64,000 nt of DNA from Pseudomonadota bacterium (GTDB taxonomy: Bacteria; Pseudomonadota; Alphaproteobacteria; Rhizobiales; Rhizobiaceae), in contig JAEYDD010000004.1 of NCBI GenBank assembly GCA_023404095.1, positions 4,027 to 68,026 on the forward strand, given 5' to 3'. Below are positions 52,128 to 61,382 of the stretch, one piece after another. Both the position numbers and the translations under genes were made by a program. Below the pieces are notes generated by a model that worked only from the letters and a program-made list of their open reading frames with translations, searched no databases and was not told the DNA's origin. Numbering within the stretch: position 1 is the stretch's first letter; each line of letters opens with the position of its first letter.

Positions 52128-52149
52128 GCTGTTCTCCTGTTGTGCGTTG

Positions 52150-52962
52150 TTATTTGTCGTCTTTCTGCGGATTTCGGCTGAGGAAGAAGAAGACCGTGAC
52201 GATGGCGAGCGACAGCATCAGGAAAACGGTCGAGATCGCGTTCATTTCCGGCGTGACCACGCGGCGCAGCTGGCCGAGCATGTAGGTCGGCAGCGTGTCC
52301 TGGCCGCCGGACTTGACGAATTCGGTGATGACCACGTCGTCCAGGGAAATGACGAAGGCGAGCATCAGTCCGGCGAGGATGCCCGGCCAAAGCAGGGGCA
52401 GCGTGACATAGCGGAAGGTCTGGAAGGCGTTGGCGTAGAGGTCCGCCGCCGCACGCTCCAGCGACAGGTCCATGCTCTCCAGTCGCGCGCGGATGGGGAG
52501 GTAGGCGAACGGAACGCAGAAGGCGGAGTGGGCGAGGATGAGGTAGCCAAGCCCGGAGTATCCGGTCCACACCTTGATCCGGGAGAAGAGGATGAGCAGC
52601 GCTACGGCGGTGACGATCTCGGGGACCAGAAGCGGCATGTTGACCATGGAGTACTTGAACGTAAGGCCTCGGTAGGGAGCGGTTCGCGTCGTTGCGAGCG
52701 CCGCAAGCGTGGCGCAGACAGTGGCGATCACGGCGGCGATCGCGGCGATCTGCAGCGAGCGGATCGACGCCTCGATGACCTGCTGGTTCTGCCAGGCGCT
52801 CTGGAACCAGCGCAGCGAAAAACCTTCCCAGGTGGCGATCGACGTACCGGAGTTGAAGGCGTAGACGACCAGCGTCGCGATCGGCAGGTAAAGCACGAAG
52901 AAGCTGAACATCGCGATCGTGGCGAAGCCCGGCTGCCGCCGGATGGAGAAGCTCTTAGCCAT
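52150..52962 (-). CDS. ABC transporter permease (PotC/PotI-like)
   Basis: 270 residues with six membrane segments. The first (FATIAMFSFFVLYLPIATLVVYAF) is followed by FNSGTSIATWEGFSLRWFQ, typical of PotC/PotI. EAA loop: ERAAADLYANAFQTFRYVTLPLLWPGILAG. C-terminal DDVVITEFVKSGGQDTLPTYMLGQLRRVVTPEMNAI is family-specific. Overlaps the partner permease by eight bases. Confidence 0.88.
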   Translation of the reverse strand: MAKSFSIRRQPGFATIAMFSFFVLYLPIATLVVYAFNSGTSIATWEGFSLRWFQSAWQNQQVIEASIRSLQIAAIAAVIATVCATLAALATTRTAPYRGLTFKYSMVNMPLLVPEIVTAVALLILFSRIKVWTGYSGLGYLILAHSAFCVPFAYLPIRARLESMDLSLERAAADLYANAFQTFRYVTLPLLWPGILAGLMLAFVISLDDVVITEFVKSGGQDTLPTYMLGQLRRVVTPEMNAISTVFLMLSLAIVTVFFFLSRNPQKDDK

Positions 52963-53881
52963 GGGCGCTGCCTCCGTTCTTTCCGGCGTTGCGGACGTAG
53001 TAGAGCATCGCGAACAGCACGATCACGACCAGCGTCACCGAGAGCGCAGCGCCGAGCGGCCAGTTTCGTCCCTGTCCGAACTGCAGTTCGATCAGGTTTC
53101 CGATCATCAGGTTCTTGCCGCCACCAAGGACACGCGGAATGACGTAGGACGAGAGCGCGGGGATGAACACCAGGATGGAGCCTGCGATGATACCCGGCTT
53201 CACCAGCGGCACGATGACCTTCATCAACACGTTGAAGCGGGAAGCGTACAGATCGTAGGCCGCCTCGATCAGCCGGAAATCGAGCTTCTCGAGGCTGGCA
53301 TAGAGCGGCAGCACCATCAGCGGCAGATGAACGTAGGTCATGCCGAGCAGGATGGCGAAATCGGTGAAGAGCATCTGGATCGGCGCCTGGATGATGCCGA
53401 GCTTGATGAGGAGCGTGTTGATCAGGCCCTCGCCGCGGATCACTTCCTGAATCGCAAACGCGCGGATCAGCATGTTCGTCCAGAACGGAATGGTAATCAG
53501 AAACAGCCAGATCGAACGGTTTTGCGGTGGGCGCGTGGCGATGAAGTAGGCCGTGGGGAAGCCGAAGATCAGACACAGTACGGTGGTCGCCAGCGCCAGC
53601 CGGATCGATCGCCAGAAGATCGTGAAATGGGCGTCTGCCAGCGAGACGGTGTCGTCGAAGATGTCGCGAGAAAAGAAGACGTTGAACCAGCCGTCCGTCG
53701 AGAACGCCCACTTGACGTCGCCGTAGTTGCCGGGCGCCAGAAACGAATAGAGCAGCACGATCAGCAGCGGTCCGACGCTGGCGACCGCGATGAGGATAAG
53801 GGCCGGAGCGCTCAGAAACCAGCGATCGCGAATGTCCTTCCTGTGCAGCTTTTCGTTCAGCTCCGCGGCGTCGACGCTCAT
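52955..53881 (-). CDS. ABC transporter permease (PotB/PotH-like)
   Basis: 308 residues. Membrane helices at about 28-48 (ALILIAVASVGPLLIVLLYSF) and five more. EAA loop LIEAAYDLYASRFNVLMKVIVPLVKPGIIAGSILVFIPALSSYVIPRVLGG, typical of PotB/PotH. Forms the inner-membrane channel with the preceding permease. Preceded by the ATPase gene (one base between the genes). Confidence 0.88.
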   Translation of the reverse strand: MSVDAAELNEKLHRKDIRDRWFLSAPALILIAVASVGPLLIVLLYSFLAPGNYGDVKWAFSTDGWFNVFFSRDIFDDTVSLADAHFTIFWRSIRLALATTVLCLIFGFPTAYFIATRPPQNRSIWLFLITIPFWTNMLIRAFAIQEVIRGEGLINTLLIKLGIIQAPIQMLFTDFAILLGMTYVHLPLMVLPLYASLEKLDFRLIEAAYDLYASRFNVLMKVIVPLVKPGIIAGSILVFIPALSSYVIPRVLGGGKNLMIGNLIELQFGQGRNWPLGAALSVTLVVIVLFAMLYYVRNAGKNGGSAHG

Positions 53882-53882
53882 G

Positions 53883-54983
53883 TCAATCCCTCAGGATCTG
53901 GGCGACGTCGTCGCTGATTTCGATGCCGACCTCCTCGCCGACGGAATATCCGCATGGACCGCTGCGGGCATTCTGCAGGCGGATCATGAAGTTGCCGCCA
54001 TCGGCCAGACGAACGTGTAGGTGCGTATCCGTGCCCAGATAGACGATGTCGTGGATGGTGCCGTTCAGCAGCGCGCTCGCCGTCGATTGGGTGGCGCGGG
54101 CATGTTCCGGGCGGATGACGATCGTGACCTTTCCGCTCGGCTGCGTTTCGGCCGGGAACGTCGCCGGGATCTCGGCACCGGAGGGCAGGCGCACGCGGGC
54201 CCGGTCGGTCCCGACGGAGACGACGTCGACGTCGAGGAAGTTGGTCTCGCCGATGAAGTCGGCGACGAAGCGCTCGGCCGGGCGATCGTATATTTCCCAG
54301 GGCGCGCCCACCTGGCGGACCTGCCCCTGCGACATGACCGCGATACGGTCCGACATCGTCAGGGCTTCTTCCTGGTCATGGGTGACGAAGACGAAGGTAA
54401 TGCCGGTTTCCGCCTGCAGGCGCTTCAGTTCGATCTGCATCGATTTCCTGAGCTTCAGGTCGAGTGCCGACAGCGGCTCGTCGAGCAGGAGCACCTTCGG
54501 CCGCGGCGCCAGTGCGCGGGCAAGCGCCACACGCTGCTGCTGGCCGCCGGAAAGCTGGGTGACGAGATTGTTGCCGCGTGCCTCAAGATGCACCAGTTTA
54601 AGCATTTCCGCGACGACCGCTTCGATCTCCGCCTTCGGCTTTCCCAGCATCTTCAAGCCGAAGCCGATGTTCTCGGCCACCGTCAGGTGCGGGAAGAGCG
54701 CATAGTTCTGGAAGACGGTGTTGACAGGGCGCTGGTTGGGCATGAGATGCGCGATTTCGGCGCCATCCAGCCTGATGCTGCCTTCCGAGGGCAGTTCGAA
54801 GCCCGCAATCATCCGCAGGAGCGTGGTCTTGCCACAGCCGGAAGGGCCAAGGAGGGTGAAGAACTCGTTGGACCGGATTTCCAGGCTCACATCATTGACG
54901 GCCTGGAAGTTGCCGAACCATTTCTTGATGCCGTGCATGCCAATGGCGCCGCCATGGGATGCAGTCGCGCTGGACTGGTCCAT
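53883..54983 (-). CDS. Polyamine-type ABC transporter ATP-binding protein
   Basis: 366 residues from ATG 54983. Walker A GPSGCGKTT at 46-54, Q-loop VFQNYALFPHLTVAENIGFGL, signature LSGGQQQR, Walker B VLLLDEPLSALD, H-loop FVTHDQEEA, and a C-terminal TOBE-type regulatory domain (about 270-360, ADFIGETNFLDVDVVSVG). PotA/PotG-like. First gene of the seven-gene minus-strand operon, so the operon promoter lies between 54984 and the divergent GntR gene. Confidence 0.9.
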   Translation of the reverse strand: MDQSSATASHGGAIGMHGIKKWFGNFQAVNDVSLEIRSNEFFTLLGPSGCGKTTLLRMIAGFELPSEGSIRLDGAEIAHLMPNQRPVNTVFQNYALFPHLTVAENIGFGLKMLGKPKAEIEAVVAEMLKLVHLEARGNNLVTQLSGGQQQRVALARALAPRPKVLLLDEPLSALDLKLRKSMQIELKRLQAETGITFVFVTHDQEEALTMSDRIAVMSQGQVRQVGAPWEIYDRPAERFVADFIGETNFLDVDVVSVGTDRARVRLPSGAEIPATFPAETQPSGKVTIVIRPEHARATQSTASALLNGTIHDIVYLGTDTHLHVRLADGGNFMIRLQNARSGPCGYSVGEEVGIEISDDVAQILRD

Positions 54984-55090
54984 CTGATCCCCTGTCTCAT
55001 CCGGACTTCGGTTTCCTCGCCGTCGTCCGGTGGTGGCATTCGGCCGCTTGTGCGGCTCTTGTCGATGTTGTGATAGTCTTTTCTTGAATA

Positions 55091-55117
55091 TGATCACAAC
55101 AAATCATAATTTGATCA
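55091..55117. promoter_or_regulatory. Two TGATCA half-sites 21 bp apart, candidate GntR operator
   Basis: TGATCA at 55091-55096 and again at 55112-55117, the second inside TTTGATCAAA. The distance is two helical turns. They lie in the AT-rich middle of the divergent ABC-operon/gntR promoter region. Confidence 0.45.
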
Positions 55118-55232
55118 AAACTGCAAAGGGCTAATTTTGTGCATGCGCGAAAAATAGTCAGTGGATAAGGCGCCTTCGGCTCTGGAACTCCACTAGATCG
55201 TCTGCAGGCTTGCGTTGCAAGGGGGCATCCAC

Positions 55233-55931
55233 ATGATGGTGATCGAAGGGCGGCAGGCGACGGAATCCATCAAGCAGTGGGTGTATCGCACGCTGCGTCA
55301 TGCGATTATGACAGGCCGCTTCAGGCCGGGGCATCCGCTGACGATCAACGGACTTGCCGAAATGCTCGATGTCAGCGCCATGCCGGTGCGGGAAGCGCTG
55401 CAATTCCTCGTTGCGGACGGCGCGTTAGAGCTTCTGGACAACCGGCGTGTCCGCGTTCCGCTGATCGATCCCGACAGGTTCGACGAGATCCTTTCAGCCC
55501 GCATCGCGCTCGAGACCGTCGCTGCCGAGCGGGCTCTGGCGCATATCGATTTTATCCGGCTCGCCCATCTGCAGCACCTCGACCGCCTGGTCGACGAGGC
55601 CTACGGGCGAGGGGACATAGAAGGCGGGATCGCCGCCAATTTCGACTTCCACCGCTGCCTCTACGAGACGCGTTCCAGCGCGGTGCTGCTGCCGCTGATC
55701 GAATCGCTGTGGCTCCGGCTCGGCCCGTTCATGCGGCTTGCGGCCGAAAATCTCCACGACCATTATCTGGTCGATCGCCATGCCGAAGCGCTCGAAGCGA
55801 TCAGGACGAAGGACGCCGCAGCACTGAAGGCGGCAATCGCGGCCGATATTCAGGACGGGGCAGGCGATATCGGACGCGCGCAGTTTCTGGAGACGGCGGC
55901 GCAGGAGTTCGCTGCCACCCATCGCAGCTAA
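55233..55931 (+). CDS. GntR-family regulator, FCD (FadR/VanR) type
   Basis: 232 residues from ATG 55233, AAGGGGG upstream. N-terminal winged helix: IKQWVYRTLRHAIMTGRFRPGHPLTINGLAEMLDVSAMPVREALQFLVADGALELLDNRRVRVP. Then an FCD effector domain (ARIALETVAAERALAHI ... ANFDFHRCLYETRSSAVLLPLIESLWLRLGPF ... DRHAEALEAIRTKDAAALKAAIAADI, with the metal-binding H residues). Divergent from the polyamine-type operon and probably its repressor, with the transported compound or a product as inducer. Confidence 0.88.
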   Translation: MMVIEGRQATESIKQWVYRTLRHAIMTGRFRPGHPLTINGLAEMLDVSAMPVREALQFLVADGALELLDNRRVRVPLIDPDRFDEILSARIALETVAAERALAHIDFIRLAHLQHLDRLVDEAYGRGDIEGGIAANFDFHRCLYETRSSAVLLPLIESLWLRLGPFMRLAAENLHDHYLVDRHAEALEAIRTKDAAALKAAIAADIQDGAGDIGRAQFLETAAQEFAATHRS

Positions 55932-56023
55932 TTCCCGCGGTGGCAGTGCACTGGCGGATTTGCCTGAACCCGGCGGGCGAGTTCACGGCCCAAGGCGCGT
56001 GGCGGAGAGGCGGCCGTAAGCGG

Positions 56024-56048
56024 GCGGCGCCGGAAGCTCCGGCGCCGC
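56024..56048. terminator. 11-bp GC-rich stem-loop between convergent genes
   Basis: GCGGCGCCGGA (56024-56034) and TCCGGCGCCGC (56038-56048), loop AGC. It is eight bases past the stop of the RND pump gene (minus strand) and 93 bases past the GntR stop (plus strand). Confidence 0.6.
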
Positions 56049-56055
56049 GCCCGTG

Positions 56056-59000
56056 TCAAAGGTCTGCTGCTTCCAGTGCCGCGTCCTTGCGTCGTTCTGC
56101 CACTGCCTCGGCCTTGTGCCGGCCCAGCGAGCGCAACGCGACGAAGAACACCGGCGTCAGGAACAGGCCGAAAAAGGTGACGCCCAGCATGCCGGAGAAG
56201 ACGGCGGTGCCGAGCGACTGGCGCATCTCCGCACCGGGGCCGGTTGCGATCATCAGGGGGACGACCCCGAAGATGAAGGCGAACGCCGTCATCAGGATCG
56301 GGCGAAGGCGAAGTCTTGTCGCTTCCACCGCCGCCTCGACCGCCGTCTTTCCTTCGCGCTGGGCCTGCCGGGCGAACTCGACGATCAGGATCGCGTTCTT
56401 TGCCGCCAGACCGATCAGTACGATCAGGCCGATCTGGGTCAGGATGTTGTTGTCCATCCCGCGCAGGTGCACGCCGATCAGCGCTGCCAGCACGGCCAGC
56501 GGCACGATCAGGATGATCGCCAGCGGCAGCACCCAGCTTTCATATTGCGCCGCAAGTGCGAGGAAGACGAAGATGACGGACAGGGCGAAGATATAGACCG
56601 CCGTGTTGCCGGTCGCCCGTTCCTGGAATGCCAGTTCCGTCCACTCGAACGAGGTGCCGGCCGGCAGCATTTCCTGGGCCAGCGCCTCCATCTTGTCCAG
56701 CGCCGTCCCGGTCGAGACGCCGGGTGCGGGATTGCCCTGCAGCGGGACCGACACGTACATGTTGTAGCGCTGGACCAGCGTCGGGCCGCTGGCATCGCGG
56801 ATGTCCACCAGCGTGCCGAGCGGCACCAGCGCGCCGGTCGCCGACCGCACCTTCAGCGCCAGGATGTCGGCCTGGTCCAGACGGAACTGCTGGTCCGCCT
56901 GTGCCCGGACCTGGTAGACGCGACCGAAGGCGTTGAAGTCGTTGACGTAGGACGTGCCGAGGTTGATCGACAGCGTCTCGAAGATGTTCGGGATCGGCAC
57001 GTTCAGGGCGCGGGCCTTGTCGCGGTCGATGTTGAGGAAATACTGCGGGCTCGAGGCGGAGAATGTCGTGAAGACGCCGGTCAGCCCCTCGGTCTGGTTC
57101 GCCGCCCCCATCATCTGGTAGGCGAGACCCAGCACGCGGCGCATGTCGGCGCTTTCGAGGTCGAGTAGCTGCATCTTGAAACCGCCGGAATTGCCGATGC
57201 CGCGGATCGAGGGCGGGGGCACGGCGATGATGAACGCCTCCTGGATGCTCTGCAGGCTGCCGTAGAGCTCGCCGATGATCCGGTTGGCATCCTCGCCGTT
57301 CTTCAGCCGCTCCTCGAAGCTCGCAAAGCTTGCGAAGATCACGCCGGCGTTGGAGGCGTTGGTGAAGGTCGCGCCGGAAAAGCCGGAGAAGGCGACTGCG
57401 TTCTTCACGCCCGGCGTCTTCTGGATGATTGCGGATGCGCGCTGCACGACGGCATCGGTACGGGCCAGCGAGGCGCCTTCGGGCAGTTGCACGACGACGA
57501 TGGCATAGCCCTGGTCCATCGTGGGGATGAAGCCGCGGGGCACCACCTGGCCCATGTGCCAGGTTGCATAGAGCAGGCCTGCAAAGACGAGCAGGCTGGC
57601 TGCGATCGCGGTCCAGCTCTTGACGAGGTGGCGGACGATCCAGGCGTAGCCTTCGCTGAGCCTGTCGAAGCCATGGTTGAAGCCATCAGAGAGCTTGCGG
57701 ACCAGGCGCGTCAACGGATTGGTGCTGTGCTTTTCCTGGGAATGCGGTCGCAGCAGGATACCGGCCAGCGCGGGCGACAGCGTCAGCGAGTTCAGCGCCG
57801 AGATCGCGGTCGCGACCGCGATGGTGACGGCGAACTGCTGATAGAACTGTCCCGAAATGCCGGGGATGAACGCCGTCGGCACGAAAACCGCAATCAGCAC
57901 CAGCGAGATGGCGATGACCGCGGCGCCGACCTCGTTCATCGTCACGTGTGCCGCCTCCTTCGGTGTCATGCCGAGCGCGAGGTTGCGTTCCACGTTTTCC
58001 ACGACGACGATCGCGTCATCGACGACGATGCCGATGGCGAGCACCAGGCCGAACAGCGTCAGCATGTTGAGCGAGAAGCCGAAGGCGAGGAGGAAGGCGA
58101 AGGTGCCGATCAGAGACACGGGGATCGCGATGATCGGAATGAGCGCGGTGCGCCAGGACTGCAGGAAGACGAGCACGACAATGGCGACGAGAATGGCCGC
58201 CTCGATGATCGTCTTGTAGACCTCGTTGATCGATTCCGAGATGAACTCGGTCGGATTGTAGACGATGCGGTATTCGAGGCCCGGCGGGAAATTCGGTGAT
58301 ACCTCGTCCATGACCTTCTGGATGGAGGCGGCCGCCTCCAGTGCATTGGTGCCGGGACGTGAGAATATGCCGATCGCGACCGCGGGCTTGCCGTCGAGAT
58401 AGCTGTTGGAGACGTAATCCTTGGCGCCGAGTTCGATTCGGGCGACATCCTGCAATTGCACCAGGCGCCCCGCGTCGGTGGATTTGACGATGACGTAGCG
58501 GAACTGCCGCGGATCGGAGAATCGTCCCTCCGTCGTGACGGTGTACTGGAAGGCGTTCGTGCCCGAGGTCGGCGGCCCACCGATGGCGCCGCCGGAGACC
58601 TGCACGTTCTGGTCACGTAGCGCCTGGACCACGTCGCTGGCGGTCATGCCGTAGGCGCTGAGCTTTTCTGGATCCAGCCAGATGCGAAGCGCATATTCGC
58701 GTTCGCCGAACAGGATGACGTCGCCGACGCCGTCGAGCCGCACCAGCCGGTCGCGGATGCGCGACTTGGCGTAGTTGGAGATGTAGAGCTGGTCGTAACG
58801 GTCGTTCGGCGACAGCAGGTGGACCACCATCATCAGGTCGGGCGAGCTTTTCGCTGTGGTGATGCCGATGCGCCGGACCTCTTCCGGCAGCCGGGGCTCG
58901 GCGATTGCGACGCGGTTCTGCACCAGTACCTGCGCCTGATCGAGATCGGTGCCGAGCTTGAAGGTGATCGTCAACGCCATCGAACCGTCGGCGGTGGAGT

Positions 59001-59247
59001 AGGAGGACATGTAAAGCATGTTCTCGACGCCGTTGATTTCCTGCTCGATGGGGGTCGCCACGGTGTCGGCGATCGTCTGGGCGTCGGCGCCGGGATAGGA
59101 GGTGCGAACGACGATGGTCGGCGGGGCGATTTCCGGATACTGCGCCACGGGAAGCTGGGAGTAGGCGATGCTGCCGAGAATGAGCAGCACGATGGAGAGG
59201 ACCGAAGCGAAAATCGGGCGGTCCACGAAGAAGTGGGCAAATCTCAC
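56056..59247 (-). CDS. RND-family multidrug efflux transporter (inner membrane pump)
   Basis: 1063 residues, the size of AcrB/MexB. Starts at GTG (MRFAHFFVDRPIFASVLSIV). Family signatures: PVAQYPEIAPPTIVVRTSYPGADAQTI, GIVVDDAIVVVENVERNL (with the two Asp of the proton relay in TM4), FVPTAFIPGISGQFYQQFAVTIAVATAISALNSLTLSPAL, and FGLFLTPVFFVALR at the end. Its start overlaps the adaptor gene stop by four bases (GTGA). Together with the adaptor it should drive proton-dependent drug export; no outer-membrane channel gene is in the window. Confidence 0.93.
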   Translation of the reverse strand: MRFAHFFVDRPIFASVLSIVLLILGSIAYSQLPVAQYPEIAPPTIVVRTSYPGADAQTIADTVATPIEQEINGVENMLYMSSYSTADGSMALTITFKLGTDLDQAQVLVQNRVAIAEPRLPEEVRRIGITTAKSSPDLMMVVHLLSPNDRYDQLYISNYAKSRIRDRLVRLDGVGDVILFGEREYALRIWLDPEKLSAYGMTASDVVQALRDQNVQVSGGAIGGPPTSGTNAFQYTVTTEGRFSDPRQFRYVIVKSTDAGRLVQLQDVARIELGAKDYVSNSYLDGKPAVAIGIFSRPGTNALEAAASIQKVMDEVSPNFPPGLEYRIVYNPTEFISESINEVYKTIIEAAILVAIVVLVFLQSWRTALIPIIAIPVSLIGTFAFLLAFGFSLNMLTLFGLVLAIGIVVDDAIVVVENVERNLALGMTPKEAAHVTMNEVGAAVIAISLVLIAVFVPTAFIPGISGQFYQQFAVTIAVATAISALNSLTLSPALAGILLRPHSQEKHSTNPLTRLVRKLSDGFNHGFDRLSEGYAWIVRHLVKSWTAIAASLLVFAGLLYATWHMGQVVPRGFIPTMDQGYAIVVVQLPEGASLARTDAVVQRASAIIQKTPGVKNAVAFSGFSGATFTNASNAGVIFASFASFEERLKNGEDANRIIGELYGSLQSIQEAFIIAVPPPSIRGIGNSGGFKMQLLDLESADMRRVLGLAYQMMGAANQTEGLTGVFTTFSASSPQYFLNIDRDKARALNVPIPNIFETLSINLGTSYVNDFNAFGRVYQVRAQADQQFRLDQADILALKVRSATGALVPLGTLVDIRDASGPTLVQRYNMYVSVPLQGNPAPGVSTGTALDKMEALAQEMLPAGTSFEWTELAFQERATGNTAVYIFALSVIFVFLALAAQYESWVLPLAIILIVPLAVLAALIGVHLRGMDNNILTQIGLIVLIGLAAKNAILIVEFARQAQREGKTAVEAAVEATRLRLRPILMTAFAFIFGVVPLMIATGPGAEMRQSLGTAVFSGMLGVTFFGLFLTPVFFVALRSLGRHKAEAVAERRKDAALEAADL

Positions 59248-60413
59248 TGGAGCTGCTCCGCGCTGATCGTTTCGGGAACGTCGTCCTGGCGTTCGGGCGG
59301 AAGGGTGATCGTTTCGGCGGCGACCTTGACGCCGGGCCGGATGCGCATCAACCCGTTGACCACGATCGTCTCGTCGCCGGTCATGCCGTCGCGAATGACG
59401 CGATAGCCATAGAGGCGCGGCCCGGTGCGGACCGGCTTGGTGCTGACGCTGCCGTCTTCGGCCAGCACGTAGACGACGCGTTCGTTCTGGTCCGATCCGA
59501 TGGCCTCGTCGGGCACGAGGATCGCGCGGTAGGGCAGGGAACCGCCGATCTGGATGCGGCCGAAGAGGCCTGGCTGCAGGATGTAGTCGGGGTTGGGCAG
59601 GCGTGCGCGGATGCGCATGGTGCCGGTCTGGTCGTCGACGCGGTTCTCGGCAAAGTTCAGCTTGCCCTCGAAGGCGGAGTGCTGGAAGTCGCCAATGGTC
59701 ACGGTCACCGGCAGTTCGCTTCCGCCCTCCTGGAGCTGCGTTCCCGCTGCACGCGCCGTGTCGGCGTAGGAGAGCAGGCGGCGCTCGTCGACGTCGAAGT
59801 AGAAGTCGATCGGATCGAGGCTTACGATTGTCGTCAGCACCGTCTGGTCTGTCTGCACGAGGCTTCCCGGGGAAATCAGGCGCCGGTCCACGCGGCCGGA
59901 GATCGGCGCGGTGATGTTGGTATATTCCAGGTCGAGCTTGGCGCGTTCGACGGCGGCTTCGGCGCCGCGCACATTGGCTTCGGCAGAAGCCAATTCGCGC
60001 CGGCGGTCGTCGAGTGTCTGGATCGCCTGGCTGCCGCTCTTGACCAGGGCATCCGCACGCTTGAACTGGGCATCGGCAAAGGTGAGTGTGGAGCGTGCGA
60101 CCTCTAGGGCGGCATTGGCTTCGTTGAGTGCGGTCTGGAACGGCCGCTGGTCGATGACGAAGAGGAGATCGCCCTTATTGACGATCGTGCCGTCCTTGAA
60201 GTGAACCTCCTGCAGGTAGCCGCCGACCCGGGAGCGGACGGCGACCTCGTCGACGGCGCGAAAACGGCCGATGAATTCATCGTTGTCGATGACCTCGCGC
60301 ACGATCGGCTTTGCGACGGTCACGGAAGGTGGTGCATTCTGGGCGAAAGCGCTGGCCGGGAGGAGGGCAGCCAGTGCGATCAGGACGGTGGCGAATACGA
60401 AAGGCTTCGTCAT
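59244..60413 (-). CDS. RND efflux membrane-fusion (periplasmic adaptor) protein
   Basis: 389 residues. Signal peptide 1-25 (MTKPFVFATVLIALAALLPA). Barrel-sandwich and coiled-coil hairpin region: VRSRVGGYLQEVHFKDGTIVNKGDLLFVIDQRPFQTALNEANAALEVARSTLTFADAQFKRADALVKSGSQAIQTLDDRR; then YTNITAPISGRVDRRLISPGSLVQTDQTVLTTIVSLDPIDFYFDVDE and the C-terminal barrel ILVPDEAIGSDQNERVVYVLAED. First gene of the two-gene operon. No regulator gene is adjacent. Confidence 0.92.
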   Translation of the reverse strand: MTKPFVFATVLIALAALLPASAFAQNAPPSVTVAKPIVREVIDNDEFIGRFRAVDEVAVRSRVGGYLQEVHFKDGTIVNKGDLLFVIDQRPFQTALNEANAALEVARSTLTFADAQFKRADALVKSGSQAIQTLDDRRRELASAEANVRGAEAAVERAKLDLEYTNITAPISGRVDRRLISPGSLVQTDQTVLTTIVSLDPIDFYFDVDERRLLSYADTARAAGTQLQEGGSELPVTVTIGDFQHSAFEGKLNFAENRVDDQTGTMRIRARLPNPDYILQPGLFGRIQIGGSLPYRAILVPDEAIGSDQNERVVYVLAEDGSVSTKPVRTGPRLYGYRVIRDGMTGDETIVVNGLMRIRPGVKVAAETITLPPERQDDVPETISAEQLQ

Positions 60414-61382
60414 GGGCTTGCCTCGTCTTGAAGAACTTTACGGAACAGTGGCCCGACAGGGGAACGACCGCGGTCGCGGCAGCGCATCCGTCAGTAAAAT
60501 GGTGTCTCGGAACTTCACAGGCGTATCGTCGATCCGGCCTCGGCAACGACGCCGAAAGGCGGGATACGGCATCATCGTCGCTGTCGCCCGAGCGGCGTCG
60601 TAGATCCGGCTGCACGCGGGATAGGTCATCCCGTGCCACAGCCCCGCCACGAGCGGTTGTCCCTCGGTTCATCGGCAGCGCTCAACGACCGCGCTACAGG
60701 TAGGGGCCACAATTGCGCAACGTCAATACCACGGTCGCATTTCCGCCAAGCTTTTGCCGCGCAAGCGATGGTGCGAGGGCAGGAGGTGTCGCGCCGGTTA
60801 TTCAAAAAGACTCTAGAATTCAGTTATTTATTTTGAAATCAGACTGTCTGGCAAAAAAAAGACGGCCAGCGGTAAGTCTGGATCCATTTCGCCACATGGC
60901 CGCTTCAATTGACGCCGTTTCCAGCCCGCCTGAGCCGAGCTTCAACTCCAGACGAACAAATGCCGTTCCGCCTGATTTGATACTTGACTGCGAAATTCAT
61001 GATAACTAATGGTTGTTTCGGTTCCGATGGTGCGCGATTTCGAGAATTGCTCGCACTCGGGGTCGGAGAGGCGCGTAGCGAAGGCACGTTCGGCCACGAA
61101 CGTTTTCTGAGACGTGCCATCGAAAGCATACATATGAATTCGAGGTCTTTGCCGACCGCTCTTTGCGTGTCGGATGGCGGAGCTTTGGCTGCGACGCACT
61201 TTTGGGGTAGGCGGATGGGACTGGCTTTTCAGAGGCTTAGATTGCTTTTCGACTGTCGATAGCCACTTCGCCGAGCGGCGTTGGCGGCTTGTTTATCCGG
61301 CAGAGCAACCTTGAGCATCGTCGCTGCGGCTGGGGCGCGGCGATCGAAACCGCCACCAGCCCTTTTCGATGAAGAGCCAAAG
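60414..61382. other. Long intergenic region upstream of the RND operon and the secreted protein
   Basis: 970 bases between divergent genes. Short frames on both strands lack recognisable motifs. AT-rich stretches at about 60790-60860 and 60960-61010 mark probable promoters. No clear regulatory repeat was found. Confidence 0.45.

Noticed and set aside
60984..61262. 92-codon frame between the RND operon and the secreted protein
   Set aside because: No ribosome binding site, no family resemblance, unusual composition.
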